DNA from: Sympetrum striolatum
Lineage: Eukaryota > Arthropoda > Insecta > Odonata > Libellulidae
Assembly (NCBI GenBank): GCA_947579665.1
Contig: CANPUZ010000074.1
Span: 186,001-250,000, forward strand
Direction: 5' to 3'
DNA length: 64,000 nt
Under the pieces are notes generated by a model. It was not told the origin of the DNA and ran no database searches. It saw nothing but the letters and a program-made list of their open reading frames with translations. Position numbers and translations under genes: made by a program. The stretch's first letter is position 1; the number at the start of each line of letters is the position of its first letter. Below are positions 37,041-49,448 of this stretch, piece by piece.

Positions 37041-40000
37041 GAAAAAAGCAAGAAAAACGAATAATTTTAGCGAAATATCAATTTTTATCCTCTTTTTTTC
37101 CCTAAATTTTCCTTATATTATCGATATTTGACCGAAAAAAGCAAGAAAAACGAATAACTTTAGCGAAATTTACACTTTTTTCCTCTTTTTTTCCCTTAAT
37201 TTTCCTTATTTTATCGAGATTTGACCGAAAAAAGCAAGAAAAACGAATAACTTTAGCGAAATTTCAATTTTTTTTCTCTTTTTTTTCCCTTAATTTTCCT
37301 TATTTTATCGAGATTTGACCGAAAAAATTAAGAAAAACGAATAATTTTTGCGAAATTTCAATTTTTTTCCTCTTTTTTTCCTTAATTTTCCTTAGTTTAT
37401 CGAGATTTGACCGAAAAAAGCAAGAAAAACGAATTATTTTAGCGAAATTTCAATTTTTATCCTCTTTTTTTCTCTTAATTAATCGAGATTTAACCGAAAA
37501 AAGCAAGAAAACGAATAATTATAGCGAAATTTCAATTTTTTTCTTCTTTTTTTCCCTTAATTTTCCTTATTTTATCGAGATTTGACCGAAAAAAGCAAGA
37601 AAAACGAATAATTTTATCGAAATTTCAATTTTATCATCTTTTTTCCCTTGATTTTCCTTATTTTATCGAGATTTGACCGAAAAAAGCAAGAAAAACGAAT
37701 AATTTTAGCGAAATATCAATTTTTATCCTCTTTTTTTCCCTTAATTTTCCTTATTTTATCGAGATTTGACCGAAAAGAGCAAGAAAAACGAATAATTTCA
37801 GCGAAACTTCAATTTTTTTCATCTTTTTTTCCCTTAGTTTTCGTTATTTTATCGAGATTTGACCGAAAAAAGCAAGATAAACGAATAATTTTAGCGAAAT
37901 TTTAATTTTTTTCCTCTTTTTTTCCCTTAATTTCCTTATTTTATCGAGATTTGGCCGAAAAAAGCAAGTAAAACGAATAATTTTTGCGAAATTTTAATTT
38001 TTTTCCTCTTTTTTCCTTTTTAATTTTCCTTATTTTATCGAGATTTGACTGAAAAAAGCAAGAAAAACGAATAATTTTATCGAAATTTCAATTTCTATCC
38101 TCTTCTTTTCCCTTAATTTTCCTTATTTTATCGAGATTTGACCAAAAAAAGGAAGAAAACGAGTAATTTTAGCGAAATATCAATTTTTATCCTCTTTTTT
38201 TCCCTTAATTTTCCTTATTTCATCGAGATTTGACCGAAAAAAGCAAGAAAAACGAATAATTTTATCGAAATTTCTATTTTTATCATCTTTTTTCCCTTGA
38301 TTTTCCTTATTTTATCGAGTTTTGACCGAAAAAAGCAAGAAAAACGAATAATTTTAGCGAAATATCAATTTTTATCCTCTTTTTTTCCCTTAATTTTCCT
38401 TATTTTATCGAGATTTGACCGAAAAAAGCAAGAAAAACGAATAACTTTAGCGAAATTTACACTTTTTTCCTCTTTTTTTCCCATAATTTTCCTTATTTTA
38501 TCGAGATTTGACCGAAAAAAGCAAGAAAAACGAATAATTTTAGCAAAATATAAATTTTTATCATCTTTCTTCACTTGATTTTCCTTATTTTATCGAGATT
38601 TGACCGAAAAAGGCAAGAAAAAAGAATAATTTTATCGAAATTTCAATTTTTATCATATTTTTTCCCTTGATTTTCCTTATTTTATCGAGATTTGACCGAA
38701 AAAAGCAAGAAAAACGAATAATTTTAGCGAAATATCAATTTTTATCCTCTTTTTTTTTAATTGTCCTTATTTTATCGAGATTTGACCGAAAAAAGCAAGA
38801 AAAACGAATAATTTTAGCGAAATATCAATTTTTATCATCTTTCTTCCCTTGATTTTCCTTATTTTATCGAGATTTGACCGAAAAAACCAAGAAAAACGAA
38901 TAATTTTATCGAAATTTCAATTTTTATCATCTTTTTTCCCTTAATTTTTCTTATTTAATCGAGATTTGACCGAAAAAAACAAGAAAAATGAATAATTTTT
39001 GCGAAATTTCAATTTTTTTCCTCTTTTTTCCCTAAATTTTCCTTAGTTTATCAAGATTTGACCGAAAAAAGCAAGAAAAACGAATAATTTTATCGAAATT
39101 TCAATTTTTATCATCTTTTTTCCCTTGATTTTCCTTATTTTATCGAGATTTGACCGAAAAAAACAAGAAAAACGAATAATTTTATCGAAATTTCAATTTT
39201 TATCATCTTTTTTTCCCTTGATTTTTCTTATTTAATCGAGATTTGACCGAAAAAAGCAAGAAAAATGAATAATTTTTGCGAAATTTCAATTTTTTTCCTC
39301 TTTTTTTCCCTAAATTTTCCTTAGTTTATCGAGATTTGACCAAAAAAAGCAAGAAAAACGAATTATTTTAGCGAAATTTCAATTTTTATCCTCTTTTATT
39401 CCCTTAATTAATCGAGATTTAACCGAAAAAAGCAAAGAAACGAATAATTATAGCGAAATTTCAATTTTTTTCTTCTTTTTTTCCCTTAATTTTCCTTATT
39501 TTATCGAGATTTGACCGAAAAAAGCAAGAAAAACGAATAATTTTATCGAAATTCCAATTTTTATCATCTATTTTCCCATTATTTTCCTTACTTTATCGAG
39601 ATTTGACCGAAAAAAGCTAAAAAAACGAATAATTTTAGCGAAATATCAATTTTTATCCTCTTTTTTCCCCTTAATTAACCTTATTTTATCGAGATTTGAC
39701 TGAAAAGAGCAAGAAAAACGAATAATTTCAGCGAAATTTCAATTTTTTTCACCTTTTTTTCCCTTAATTTTCCTTATTTTATCGAGATTTGACCGAAAAA
39801 AGCAAGAAAATCGAATAATTTTAGCGAAATTTTAATTTTTTTCCCTTAATTTTCCTTAGTTTATCGAGATTTGACCGAAAAAAGCAAGAAAAACGAATAA
39901 TTTTAGCGAAATATCAATTTTTATCCTCTTTTTTTCCTTAATTTTCCTTATTTTATCGAGATTTGACCGAAAAAAGCAAGAAAAACGAATAATTTTAGCA

Positions 40001-43000
40001 AAATATAAATTTTTATCATCTTTCCACTTGATTTTCCTTATTTTATCGAGATTTGACCGAAAAAGGCAAGAAAAAAGAATAATTTTATCGAAATTTCAAT
40101 TTTTATCATATTTTTTCCCTTGATTTTCCTTATTTTATCGAGATTTGACCGAAAAAAGCAAGAAAAACGAATAATTTTAGCGAAATTTTAATTTTTTTCC
40201 TCTTTTTTTCCCTTAATTTTCCTTAGTTTATCGAGATTTGACCGAAAAAAGCAAGAAAAACGAATAATTTTAGCGAAATATCAATTTTTATCCTCTTTTT
40301 TTCCCTTAATTTTCCTTATTTTATCGAGATTTGACCGAAAAAAGCAAGAAAAACGAATAATTTTAGCAAAATATAAATTTTTATCATCTTTCCACTTGAT
40401 TTTCCTTATTTTATCGAGATTTGACCGAAAAAGGCAAGAAAAAAGAATAATTTTATCGAAATTTCAATTTTTATCATCTTTTTTCCCTTGATTTTTCTTA
40501 TTTAATCGAGATTTGACCGAAAAAAGCAAGAAAAACGAATAATTTTAGCGAAATTTCAATTTTTTTCCTCTTTTTTTCCCTTAATTTTCCTTAGTTTATC
40601 GAGATTTGACCGAAAAAAGCAAGAAAAACGAATAATTTTAGCGAAATATCAATTTTTATCCTCTTTTTTTCCCTTAATTTTCCTTATTTTATCGAGATTT
40701 GACCGAAAAAATCAAGAAAAACGAATAATTTTATCGAAATTTCAATTTTTATCATCTTTTTTTCCCTTAATTGTCCTTATTTTATCGAGATTTGACCGAA
40801 AAAAGCAAGAAAAACGAACAATTTTAGCGAAATATCAATTTTTATCATCTTTCTTCCCTTGATTTTCCTTATTTTATCGAGATTTGACCGAAAAAACCAA
40901 GAAAAACGAATAATTTTATCGAAATTTCAATTTTTATCATCTTTTTTCCCTTGATTTTTCTTATTTAATCGAGATTTGACCGAAAAAAACAAGAAAAATG
41001 AATAATTTTTGCGAAATTTCAATTTTTTTCCTCTTTTTTCCCTAAATTTTCCTTAGTTTATCAAGATTTGACCGAAAAAAGCAAGAAAAACGAATAATTT
41101 TATCGAAATTTCAATTTTTATCATCTTTTTTCCCTTGATTTTCCTTATTTTATCGAGATTTGACCGAAAAAAACAAGAAAAATGAATAATTTTATCGAAA
41201 TTTCAATTTTTATCATCTTTTTTCCCTTGATTTTTCTTATTTAATCGAGATTTGACCGAAAAAAGCAAGAAAAATGAATAATTTTTGCGAAATTTCAATT
41301 TTTTTCCTCTTTTTTTCCCTTAATTTTCCTTAGTTTATCGAGATTTGACCGAAAAAAGCAAGAAAAACGAATAATTTTAGCGAAATATCAATTTTTATCC
41401 TCTTTTTTTCCCTTAATTTTCCTTATTTTATCGAGATTTGACCGAAAAAAGCAAGAAAAACGAATAATTTTAGCAAAATATAAATTTTTATCATCTTTCT
41501 TCACTTGATTTTCCTTATTTTATCGAGATTTGACCGAAAAAGGCAAGAAAAAAGAATAATTTTATCGAAATTTCAATTTTTATCATATTTTTTCCCTTGA
41601 TTTTCCTTATTTTATCGAGATTTGACCGAAAAAAGCAAGAAAAACGAATAATTTTAGCGAAATACCAATTTTTATCCTCTTTTTTTTTAATTTTCCTTAT
41701 TTCATCGAGATTTGACCGAAAAAAGCAAGAAAAACGAATAATTTTATCGAAATTTCAATTTTTATCATCTTTTTTCCCTTGATTTTCCTTATTTTATCGA
41801 GTTTTGACCGAAAAAAGCAAGAAAAACGAATAATTTTAGCGAAATATCAATTTTTATCCTCTTTTTTTCCCTTAATTTTCCTTATTTTATCGAGATTTGA
41901 CCGAAAAAAGCAAGAAAAACGAATAACTTTAGCGAAATTTACACTTTTTTCCTCTTTTTTTCCCTTAATTTTCCTTATTTTATCGAGATTTGACCGAAAA
42001 AAGCAAGAAAAACGAATAATTTTAGCGAAATTTCAATTTTTTTCCTCTTTTTTTCCCTTAATTTTCCTTAGTTTATCGAGATTTGACCGAAAAAAGCAAG
42101 AAAAACGAATAATTTTAGCGAAATATCAATTTTTATCCTCTTTTTTTCCCTTAATTTTCCTTATTTTATCGAGATTTGACCGAAAAAATCAAGAAAAACG
42201 AATAATTTTATCGAAATTTCAATTTTTATCATATTTTTTTCCCTTAATTGTCCTTATTTTATCGAGATTTGACCGAAAAAAGCAAGAAAAACGAACAATT
42301 TTAGCGAAATATCAATTTTTATCATCTTTCTTCCCTTGATTTTCCTTATTTTATCGAGATTTGACCGAAAAAACCAAGAAAAACGAATAATTTTATCGAA
42401 ATTTCAATTTTTATCATCTTTTTTCCCTTGATTTTTCTTATTTAATCGAGATTTGACCGAAAAAAACAAGAAAAATGAATAATTTTTGCGAAATTTCAAT
42501 TTTTTTCCTCTTTTTTCCCTAAATTTTCCTTAGTTTATCAAGATTTGACCGAAAAAAGCAAGAAAAACGAATAATTTTATCGAAATTTCAATTTTTATCA
42601 TCTTTTTTCCCTTGATTTTCCTTATTTTATCGAGATTTGACCGAAAAAAACAAGAAAAATGAATAATTTTATCGAAATTTCAATTTTTATCATCTTTTTT
42701 CCCTTGATTTTTCTTATTTAATCGAGATTTGACCGAAAAAAGCAAGAAAAATGAATAATTTTTGCGAAATTTCAATTTTTTTCCTCTTTTTTCCCTAAAT
42801 TTTCCTTAGTTTATCGAGATTTGACCAAAAAAAGCAAGAAAAACGAATTATTTTAGCGAAATTTCAATTTTTATCCTCTTTTTTTCCCTTAATTAATCGA
42901 GATTTAACCGAAAAAAGCAAAGAAACGAATAATTATAGCGAAATTTCAATTTTTTTCTTCTTTTTTTCCCTTAATTTTCCTTATTTTATCGAGATTTGAC

Positions 43001-46000
43001 CGAAAAAAGCAAGAAAAACGAATAATTTTATCGAAATTCCAATTTTTATCATCTATTTTCCCTTGATTTTCCTTATTTTATCGAGATTTGACCGAAAAAA
43101 GCAAGAAAAACGAATAATTTTAGCGAAATATCAATTTTTATCCTCTTTTTTTCCCTTAATTTTCCTTATTTTATCGAGATTTGACCGAAAAGAGCAAGAA
43201 AAACGAATAATTTCAGCGAAATTTCAATTTTTTTCATCTTTTCTTCCCTTAATTTTCCTTATTTTATCAAGATTTGACCGAAAAAAGCAAGAAAAACGAA
43301 TAATTTTAGCGAAATTTTAATTTTTTTCCTCTTTTTTTCCCTTAATTTCCTTATTTTATCGAGATTTGGCCGAAAAAAACAAGTAAAAAGAATAATTTTT
43401 GCGAACTTTTAATTTTTTTCCTCTTTTTTCCCCTTAATTTTCCTTATTTTATCGAGATTTGACTGAAAAAAGCAAGAAAAACGAATAATTTTAGCGAAAT
43501 TTCAATTTTTTTCCACTTTTTTTCCCTTAATTTTCCTTATTTTATCAAGATTTGGCCGAAAAAAGCAAGTAAAACGAATAATTTTTGCGAAATTTTAATT
43601 TTTTTCCTCTTTTTTCCCCTTAATTTTCCTTATTTTATCGAGATTTGACTGAAAAAAGCAAGAAAAACGAATAATTTTATCGAAATTTCAATTTTTATCA
43701 TCTTTTTTCCCTTGATTTTTCTTATTTAATCGAGATTTGACCGAAAAAAACAAGAAAAATGAATAATTTTTGCGAAATTTCAATTTTTTTCCTCTTTTTT
43801 CCCTAAATTTTCCTTAGTTTATCAAGATTTGACCGAAAAAAGCAAGAAAAACGAATAATTTTATCGAAATTTCAATTTTTATCATCTTTTTTCCCTTGAT
43901 TTTCCTTATTTTATCGAGATTTGACCGAAAAAAACAAGAAAAACGAATAATTTTATCGAAATTTCAATTTTTATCATCTTTTTTCCCTTGATTTTTCTTA
44001 TTTCATCGAGATTTGACCGAAAAAAGCAAGAAAAATGAATAATTTTTGCGAAATTTCAATTTTTTTCCTCTTTTTTCCCTAAATTTTCCTTAGTTTATCG
44101 AGATTTGACCAAAAAAAGCAAGAAAAACGAATTATTTTAGCGAAATTTCAATTTTTATCCTCTTTTTTTCCCTTAATTAATCGAGATTTAACCGAAAAAA
44201 GCAAAGAAACGAATAATTATAGCGAAATTTCAATTTCTTTCTTCTTTTTTTCCCTTAATTTTCCTTATTTTATCGAGATTTGACCGAAAAAAGCAAGAAA
44301 AACGAATAATTTTATCGAAATTCCAATTTTTATCATCTATTTTCCCTTTATTTTCCTTATTTTATCGAGATTTGACCGAAAAAAGCAAGAAAAACGAATA
44401 ATTTTAGCGAAATATCAATTTTTATCCTCTTTTTTTCCCTTAATTTTCCTTATTTTATCGAGATTTGACCGAAAAGAGCAAGAAAAACGAATAATTTCAG
44501 CGAAATTTCAATTTTTTTCACCTTTTTTTCCCTTAATTTTCCTTATTTTATCGAGATTTGACCGAAAAAAGCAAGAAAATCGAATAATTTTAGCGAAATT
44601 TTAATTTTTTTCCTCTTTTTTTCCCTTAATTTCCTTATTTTATCGATATTTGGCCGAAAAAAACAAGTAAAACGAATAATTTTTGCGAAATTTTAATTTT
44701 TTTCCTCTTTTTTCCCCTTAATTTTCCTTATTTTATCGAGATTTGACTGAAAAAAGCAAGAAAAACGAATAATTTTAGCGAAATTTCAATTTTTTTCCAC
44801 TTTTTTTCCCTTAATTTTCCTTATTTTATCGAGATTTGACCGAAAAAAGCAAGAAAAACGAATAATTTTAGCAAAATATTAATTTTTATCATCTTTCTTC
44901 CCTTGATTTTCCTTATTTTATCGAGATTTGACCGAAAAAGGCAAGAAAAACGAATAATTTTATCGAAATTTCAATTTTTATCATCTTTTTTCCCTAGATT
45001 TTCCTTATTTTATCGAGATTTGACCGAAAAAAGCAAGAAAAACGAATAATTTTAGCAAAATATCAATTTTTATCCTCTTTTTTTCCCCTAATTTTCCTTA
45101 TTTTATCGAGATTTGACCGAAAAAAGCAAGAAAAACGAATAATTTTATCGAAATTTCAATTTTTATCATCTTTTTTCCCTTGATTTTCCTTATTTTATCG
45201 AGTTTTGACCGAAAAAAGCAAGAAAAACGAATAATTTTAGCGAAATATCAATTTTTATCCTCTTTTTTTCCCTTAATTTTCCTTATTTTATCGAGTTTTG
45301 ACCGAAAAAAGCAAGAAAAACGAATAATTTTAGCGAAATATCAATTTTTATCCTCTTTTTTTCCCTTAATTTTCCTTATTTTATCGAGATTTGACCGAAA
45401 AAAGCAAGAAAAACGAATAATTTTAGCGAAATTTCAATTTTTTTCCTCTTTTTTTCCCTTAATTTTCCTTATTTTATCGAGATTTGACCTAAAAAAGCAA
45501 GAAAAACGAATATTTTAGCGAAATTTCAATTTTTTTCCTCTTTTTTTCCCTTGATTTTCCTTAGTTTATCGAGATTTGACCGAAAAAAGCAAGAAAAACG
45601 AATAATTTTAGCGAAATATCAATTTTTATCCTCTTTTTTTCCCTTAATTTTCCTTATTTTATCGAGATTTGACCGAAAAAAGCATGAAAAACGAATAATT
45701 TTATCGAAATTTCAATTTTTATCATCTTTTTTCCCTTGATTTTCCTTATTTTATCGAGATTTGACCGAAAAAAGCAAGAAAAACGAATAACTTTAGCGAA
45801 ATTTCAATTTTTTTCATCTTTTTTTCCCTTAATTTTCCTTATTTTATCAAGATTTGACCGAAAAAAGCAAGAAAAACGAATAATTTTTGCGAAATTTCAA
45901 TTTTTTTCCTTTTTTTTCCCTTAATTTTCCTTATTTTATCGAGACTTGACCGAAAAAAGCATGAAAAACGAATAATTTTATCGAAATTTCAATTTTTATC

Positions 46001-46985
46001 ATCTTTTTTCCCTTGATTTTCCTTATTTTATCGAGATTTGACCGAAAAAAGCAAGAAAAACGAATAACTTTAGCGAAATTTCAATTTTTTTCATCTTTTT
46101 TTCCCTTAATTTTCCTTATTTTATCAAGATTTGACCGAAAAAAGCAAGAAAAACGAATAATTTTTGCGAAATTTCAATTTTTTTCCTTTTTTTTTCCCTT
46201 AATTTTCCTTAGTTTATCGAGATTTGACCGAAAAAAGCAAGAAAAACGAATAATTTTAGCGAAATTTAAATTTTTATCCTCTTTTTTTCCCTTAATTAAT
46301 CGAGATTTAACCGAAAAAAGCAAGAAAACGAATAATTATAGTTAAATTTTGATTTTTTTCTTCATTTTTTCCCTTAATTTTCCTTATTTTATCGAGATTT
46401 GACGGAAAAGAGCAAGAAAAACGAATAATTTTATCGAAATTTCAATTTTTATCATCTTTTTTCCCTTGATATACCTTATTTTATCGAGATTTGACCGAAA
46501 AAAGCAAGAAAAACGAATAATTTTATCGAAATTTCAATTTTTATCATCTTTTTTCCCTTGATTTTCCTTATTTTATCGAGATTTGACCGAAAAAAGCAAG
46601 AAAAACGAATAATTTTAGCGAAATATCAATTTTTATCCTCTTTTTTTCCCTTAATTTTCCTTATTTTATCGAGATTTGACCGAAAAGAGCAAGAAAAACG
46701 AATAATTTTAGCGAAATTTCAATTTTTTTCATCTTTTTTTCCCTTAATATTCCTTATTTTATCGAGATTTGACAGAAAAAAGGAAGAAAAACGAATAAAT
46801 TTATCGAAATTTCAATTTTTATCATCTTTTTTACCTTGATTTTCCTTATTTTATCGAGATATGACCGAAAAAAGCAAGAAAAACGAATAATTTTAGCGAA
46901 ATATCAATTTTCATCCTCTTTTTTTACCTTAATTTTCCTTATTTTATCGAGATTTGACCGAAAAAAGCAAGAAAAACGAATAATT
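37041..46985 (+). repeat. 13.2-kb direct duplication, copy 2 (9.9-kb form)
   Basis: Follows copy 1 directly and repeats its markers in order. Compared with copy 1 it lacks three monomers (273 bp) near 38,215, has a rearranged stretch at about 39.83-40.6 kb in place of the first 1.48-kb repeat, and has a single 3.03-kb block. Truncated monomers lie at 37,475, 39,404, 42,889, 44,173 and 46,292. The match ends just before 47.0 kb, where AGCGAAATTTC replaces AGCGAAATATC. Confidence 0.84.
39826..40560 (+). repeat. Rearranged stretch with 367-bp local duplication
   Basis: A monomer near 39,840 has lost about eleven bases, so that a T7 tract runs straight into CCCTTAATTTTCC. The four monomers from the CCTTAG marker at about 39,854 recur from about 40,221 (offset 367 bp), including ATCTTTCCACTTG and GGCAAGAAAAAAG. 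The sequence then jumps to a TTTCTTATTTAATCGAG monomer and rejoins the 1.48-kb order. This is a clear patchwork of recombination joints. Confidence 0.75.
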
Positions 46986-48611
46986 TTAGCGAAATTTCAA
47001 TTTTTATCATCTTTTTTCCCTTGATTTTCCTTATTTTATCGAGATTTGACCGAAAAAAGCAAGAAAAACGAATAATTTTAGCAAAATATCAATTTTTATC
47101 CTCTTTTTTTCCCTTAATTTTCCTTATTTTATCGAGATTTGACCGAAAAAAGCAAGAAAAACGAATAATTTTATCGAAATTTCAATTTTTATCATCTTTT
47201 TTCCCTTGATTTTCCTTATTTTATCGACTTTTGACCGAAAAAAGCAAGAAAAACGAATAATTTTAGCGAAATATCAATTTTTATCCTCTTTTTTTCCCTT
47301 AATTTTCCTTATTTTATCGAGATTTGACCGAAAAAAGCAAGAATAACGAATAATTTTAGCGAAATTTCAATTTTTTTCCTCTTTTTTTCCCTTAATATTC
47401 CTTATTTTATCGAGATTTGACCGAAAAAAGCAAGAAAAACGAATATTTTAGCGAAATTTCAATTTTTTTCCTCTTTTTTTCCCTTGATTTTCCTTAGTTT
47501 ATCGAGATTTGACCGAAAAAAGCAAGAAAAACGAATAATTTTAGCGAAATATCAATTTTTATCCTCTTTTATTCCCTTAATTTTCCTTATTTTATCGAGA
47601 TTTGACCGAAAAAAGCATGATAAACGAATAATTTTATCGAAATTTCAATTTTTATCATCTTTTTTCCCTTGATTTTCCTTATTTTATCGAGATTTGACCG
47701 AAAAAAGCAAGAAAAACGAATAATTTTAGCGAAATATCAATTTTTATCCTCTTCTTTTCCCTTAATTTTCCTTATTTTATCGAGATTTGACCGAAAAAAG
47801 CAAGAAAAACGAATAACTTTAGCGAAATTTCAATTTTTTTCATCTTTTTTTCCCTTAATTTTCCTTATTTTATCGAGATTTGACCGAGAAAAGCAAGAAA
47901 AACGAATAATTTTTGCGAAATTTCAATTTTTTTCCTCTTTTTTTCCCTTAATTTTCCTTAGTTTATCGAGATTTGACCGAAAAAAGCAAGAAAAACGAAT
48001 AATTTTAGCGAAATTTCAATTTTTATCCTCTTTTTTTCCCTTAATTAATCGAGATTTAACCGAAAAAAGCAAGAAAACGAATAATTATAGCGAAATTTTG
48101 ATTTTTTTCTTCATTCTTTCCCTTAATTTCCTTATTTTATCGAGATTTGACCGAAAAAAGCAAGAAAAACGAATAACTTTAGCGAAATATCAATTTTTAT
48201 CATCTTTTTTCCCTTGATATACCTTATTTTATCGAGATTTGACCGAAAAAAGCAAGAAAAACGAATAATTTTATCGAAATTTCAATTTTTATCATCTTTT
48301 TTCCCTTGATTTTTCTTATTTTATCGAGATTTGACCGAAAAAAGCAAGAAAAACGAATAATTTTAGCGAAATATCAATTTTTATCCTCTTTTTTTCCCTT
48401 AATTTTCCTTATTTTATCGAGATTTGACCGAAAAGAGCAAGAAAAACGAATAATTTTTGCGAAATTTCAATTTTTTTCATCTTTTTTTCCCTTAATTTTC
48501 CTTATTTTATCGAGATTTGACCGAAAAAAGCAAGAAAAACGAATAAATTTATCGAAATTTCAATTTTTATCATCTTTTTTACCTTGATTTTCCTTATTTT
48601 ATCGAGATTTG
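46240..48611 (+). repeat. 3.21-kb period block, copy 1
   Basis: Colinear with about 49,449-51,820 at an offset of 3208-3209 bp. Shared markers: truncated monomers (46,292 and 49,500; 48,041 and 51,250), TGACGGAAAAGAGC, GAGATATGACCG (46,857 and 50,066), GCATGATAAACG (about 47,616 and 50,825) and GGAAGAAAAACGAATAAAT. It begins within the end of the 9.9-kb copy. Confidence 0.82.
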
Positions 48612-49448
48612 ACTGAAAAAAGCAAGAAAAACGAATAATTTTAGCGAAATATCAATTTTTATCCTCTTTTTTTCCCTTAATTTTCCTTATTTTATCGAGA
48701 TTTGACCGAAAAGAGCAAGAAAAACGAATAATTTCAGCGAAATTTCAATTTTTTTCATCTTTTTTTCCCATAATTTTCCTTATTTTATCGAGATTTGACC
48801 GAAAAAAGCAAGAAAAACGAATAATTTTAGCGAAATTTAAATTTTTATCCTCTTTTTTTCCCTTAATTAATCGAGATTTAACCGAAAAAAGCAAGAAAAC
48901 GAATAATTATAGTGAAATTTTGATTTTTTTCTTCATTTTTTCCCTTAATTTTCCTTATTTTATCGAGATTTGACGGAAAAGAGCAAGAAAAACGAATAAT
49001 TTTATCGAAATTTCAATTTTTATCATCTTTTTTCCCTTGATATACCTTATTTTATCGAGATTTGACCGAAAAAAGCAAGAAAAACGAATAATTTTATCGA
49101 AATTTCAATTTTTATCATCTTTTTTCCCTTGATTTTCCTTATTTTATCGAGATTTGGCCGAAAAAAGCAAGAAAAACGAATAATTTTATCGAAATTTCAA
49201 TTTTCATCATCTTTTTTCCCTTGATTTACCTTATTTTATCGAGATTTGACCGAAAAAAGCAAGAAAAACGAATAATTTTAGCGAAATATCAATTTTTATC
49301 CTCTTTTTTTCCCTTAATTTTCCTTATTTTATCGAGATTTGACCGAAAAGAGCAAGAAAAACGAATAATTTCAGCGAAATTTCAATTTTTTTCATCTTTT
49401 TTTCCCATAATTTTCCTTATTTTATCGAGATTTGACCGAAAAAAGCAA
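48612..49448 (+). repeat. Extra monomers between the two 3.21-kb blocks
   Basis: Contains a truncated monomer at 48,863 and TGACGGAAAAGAGC at 48,971, both repeated about 637 bp downstream (49,500 and 49,608). It is therefore an added seven-monomer duplication at the joint. The TTGATTTACC variant near 49,221 is nearly private, with one more case near 53,091. Confidence 0.7.
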
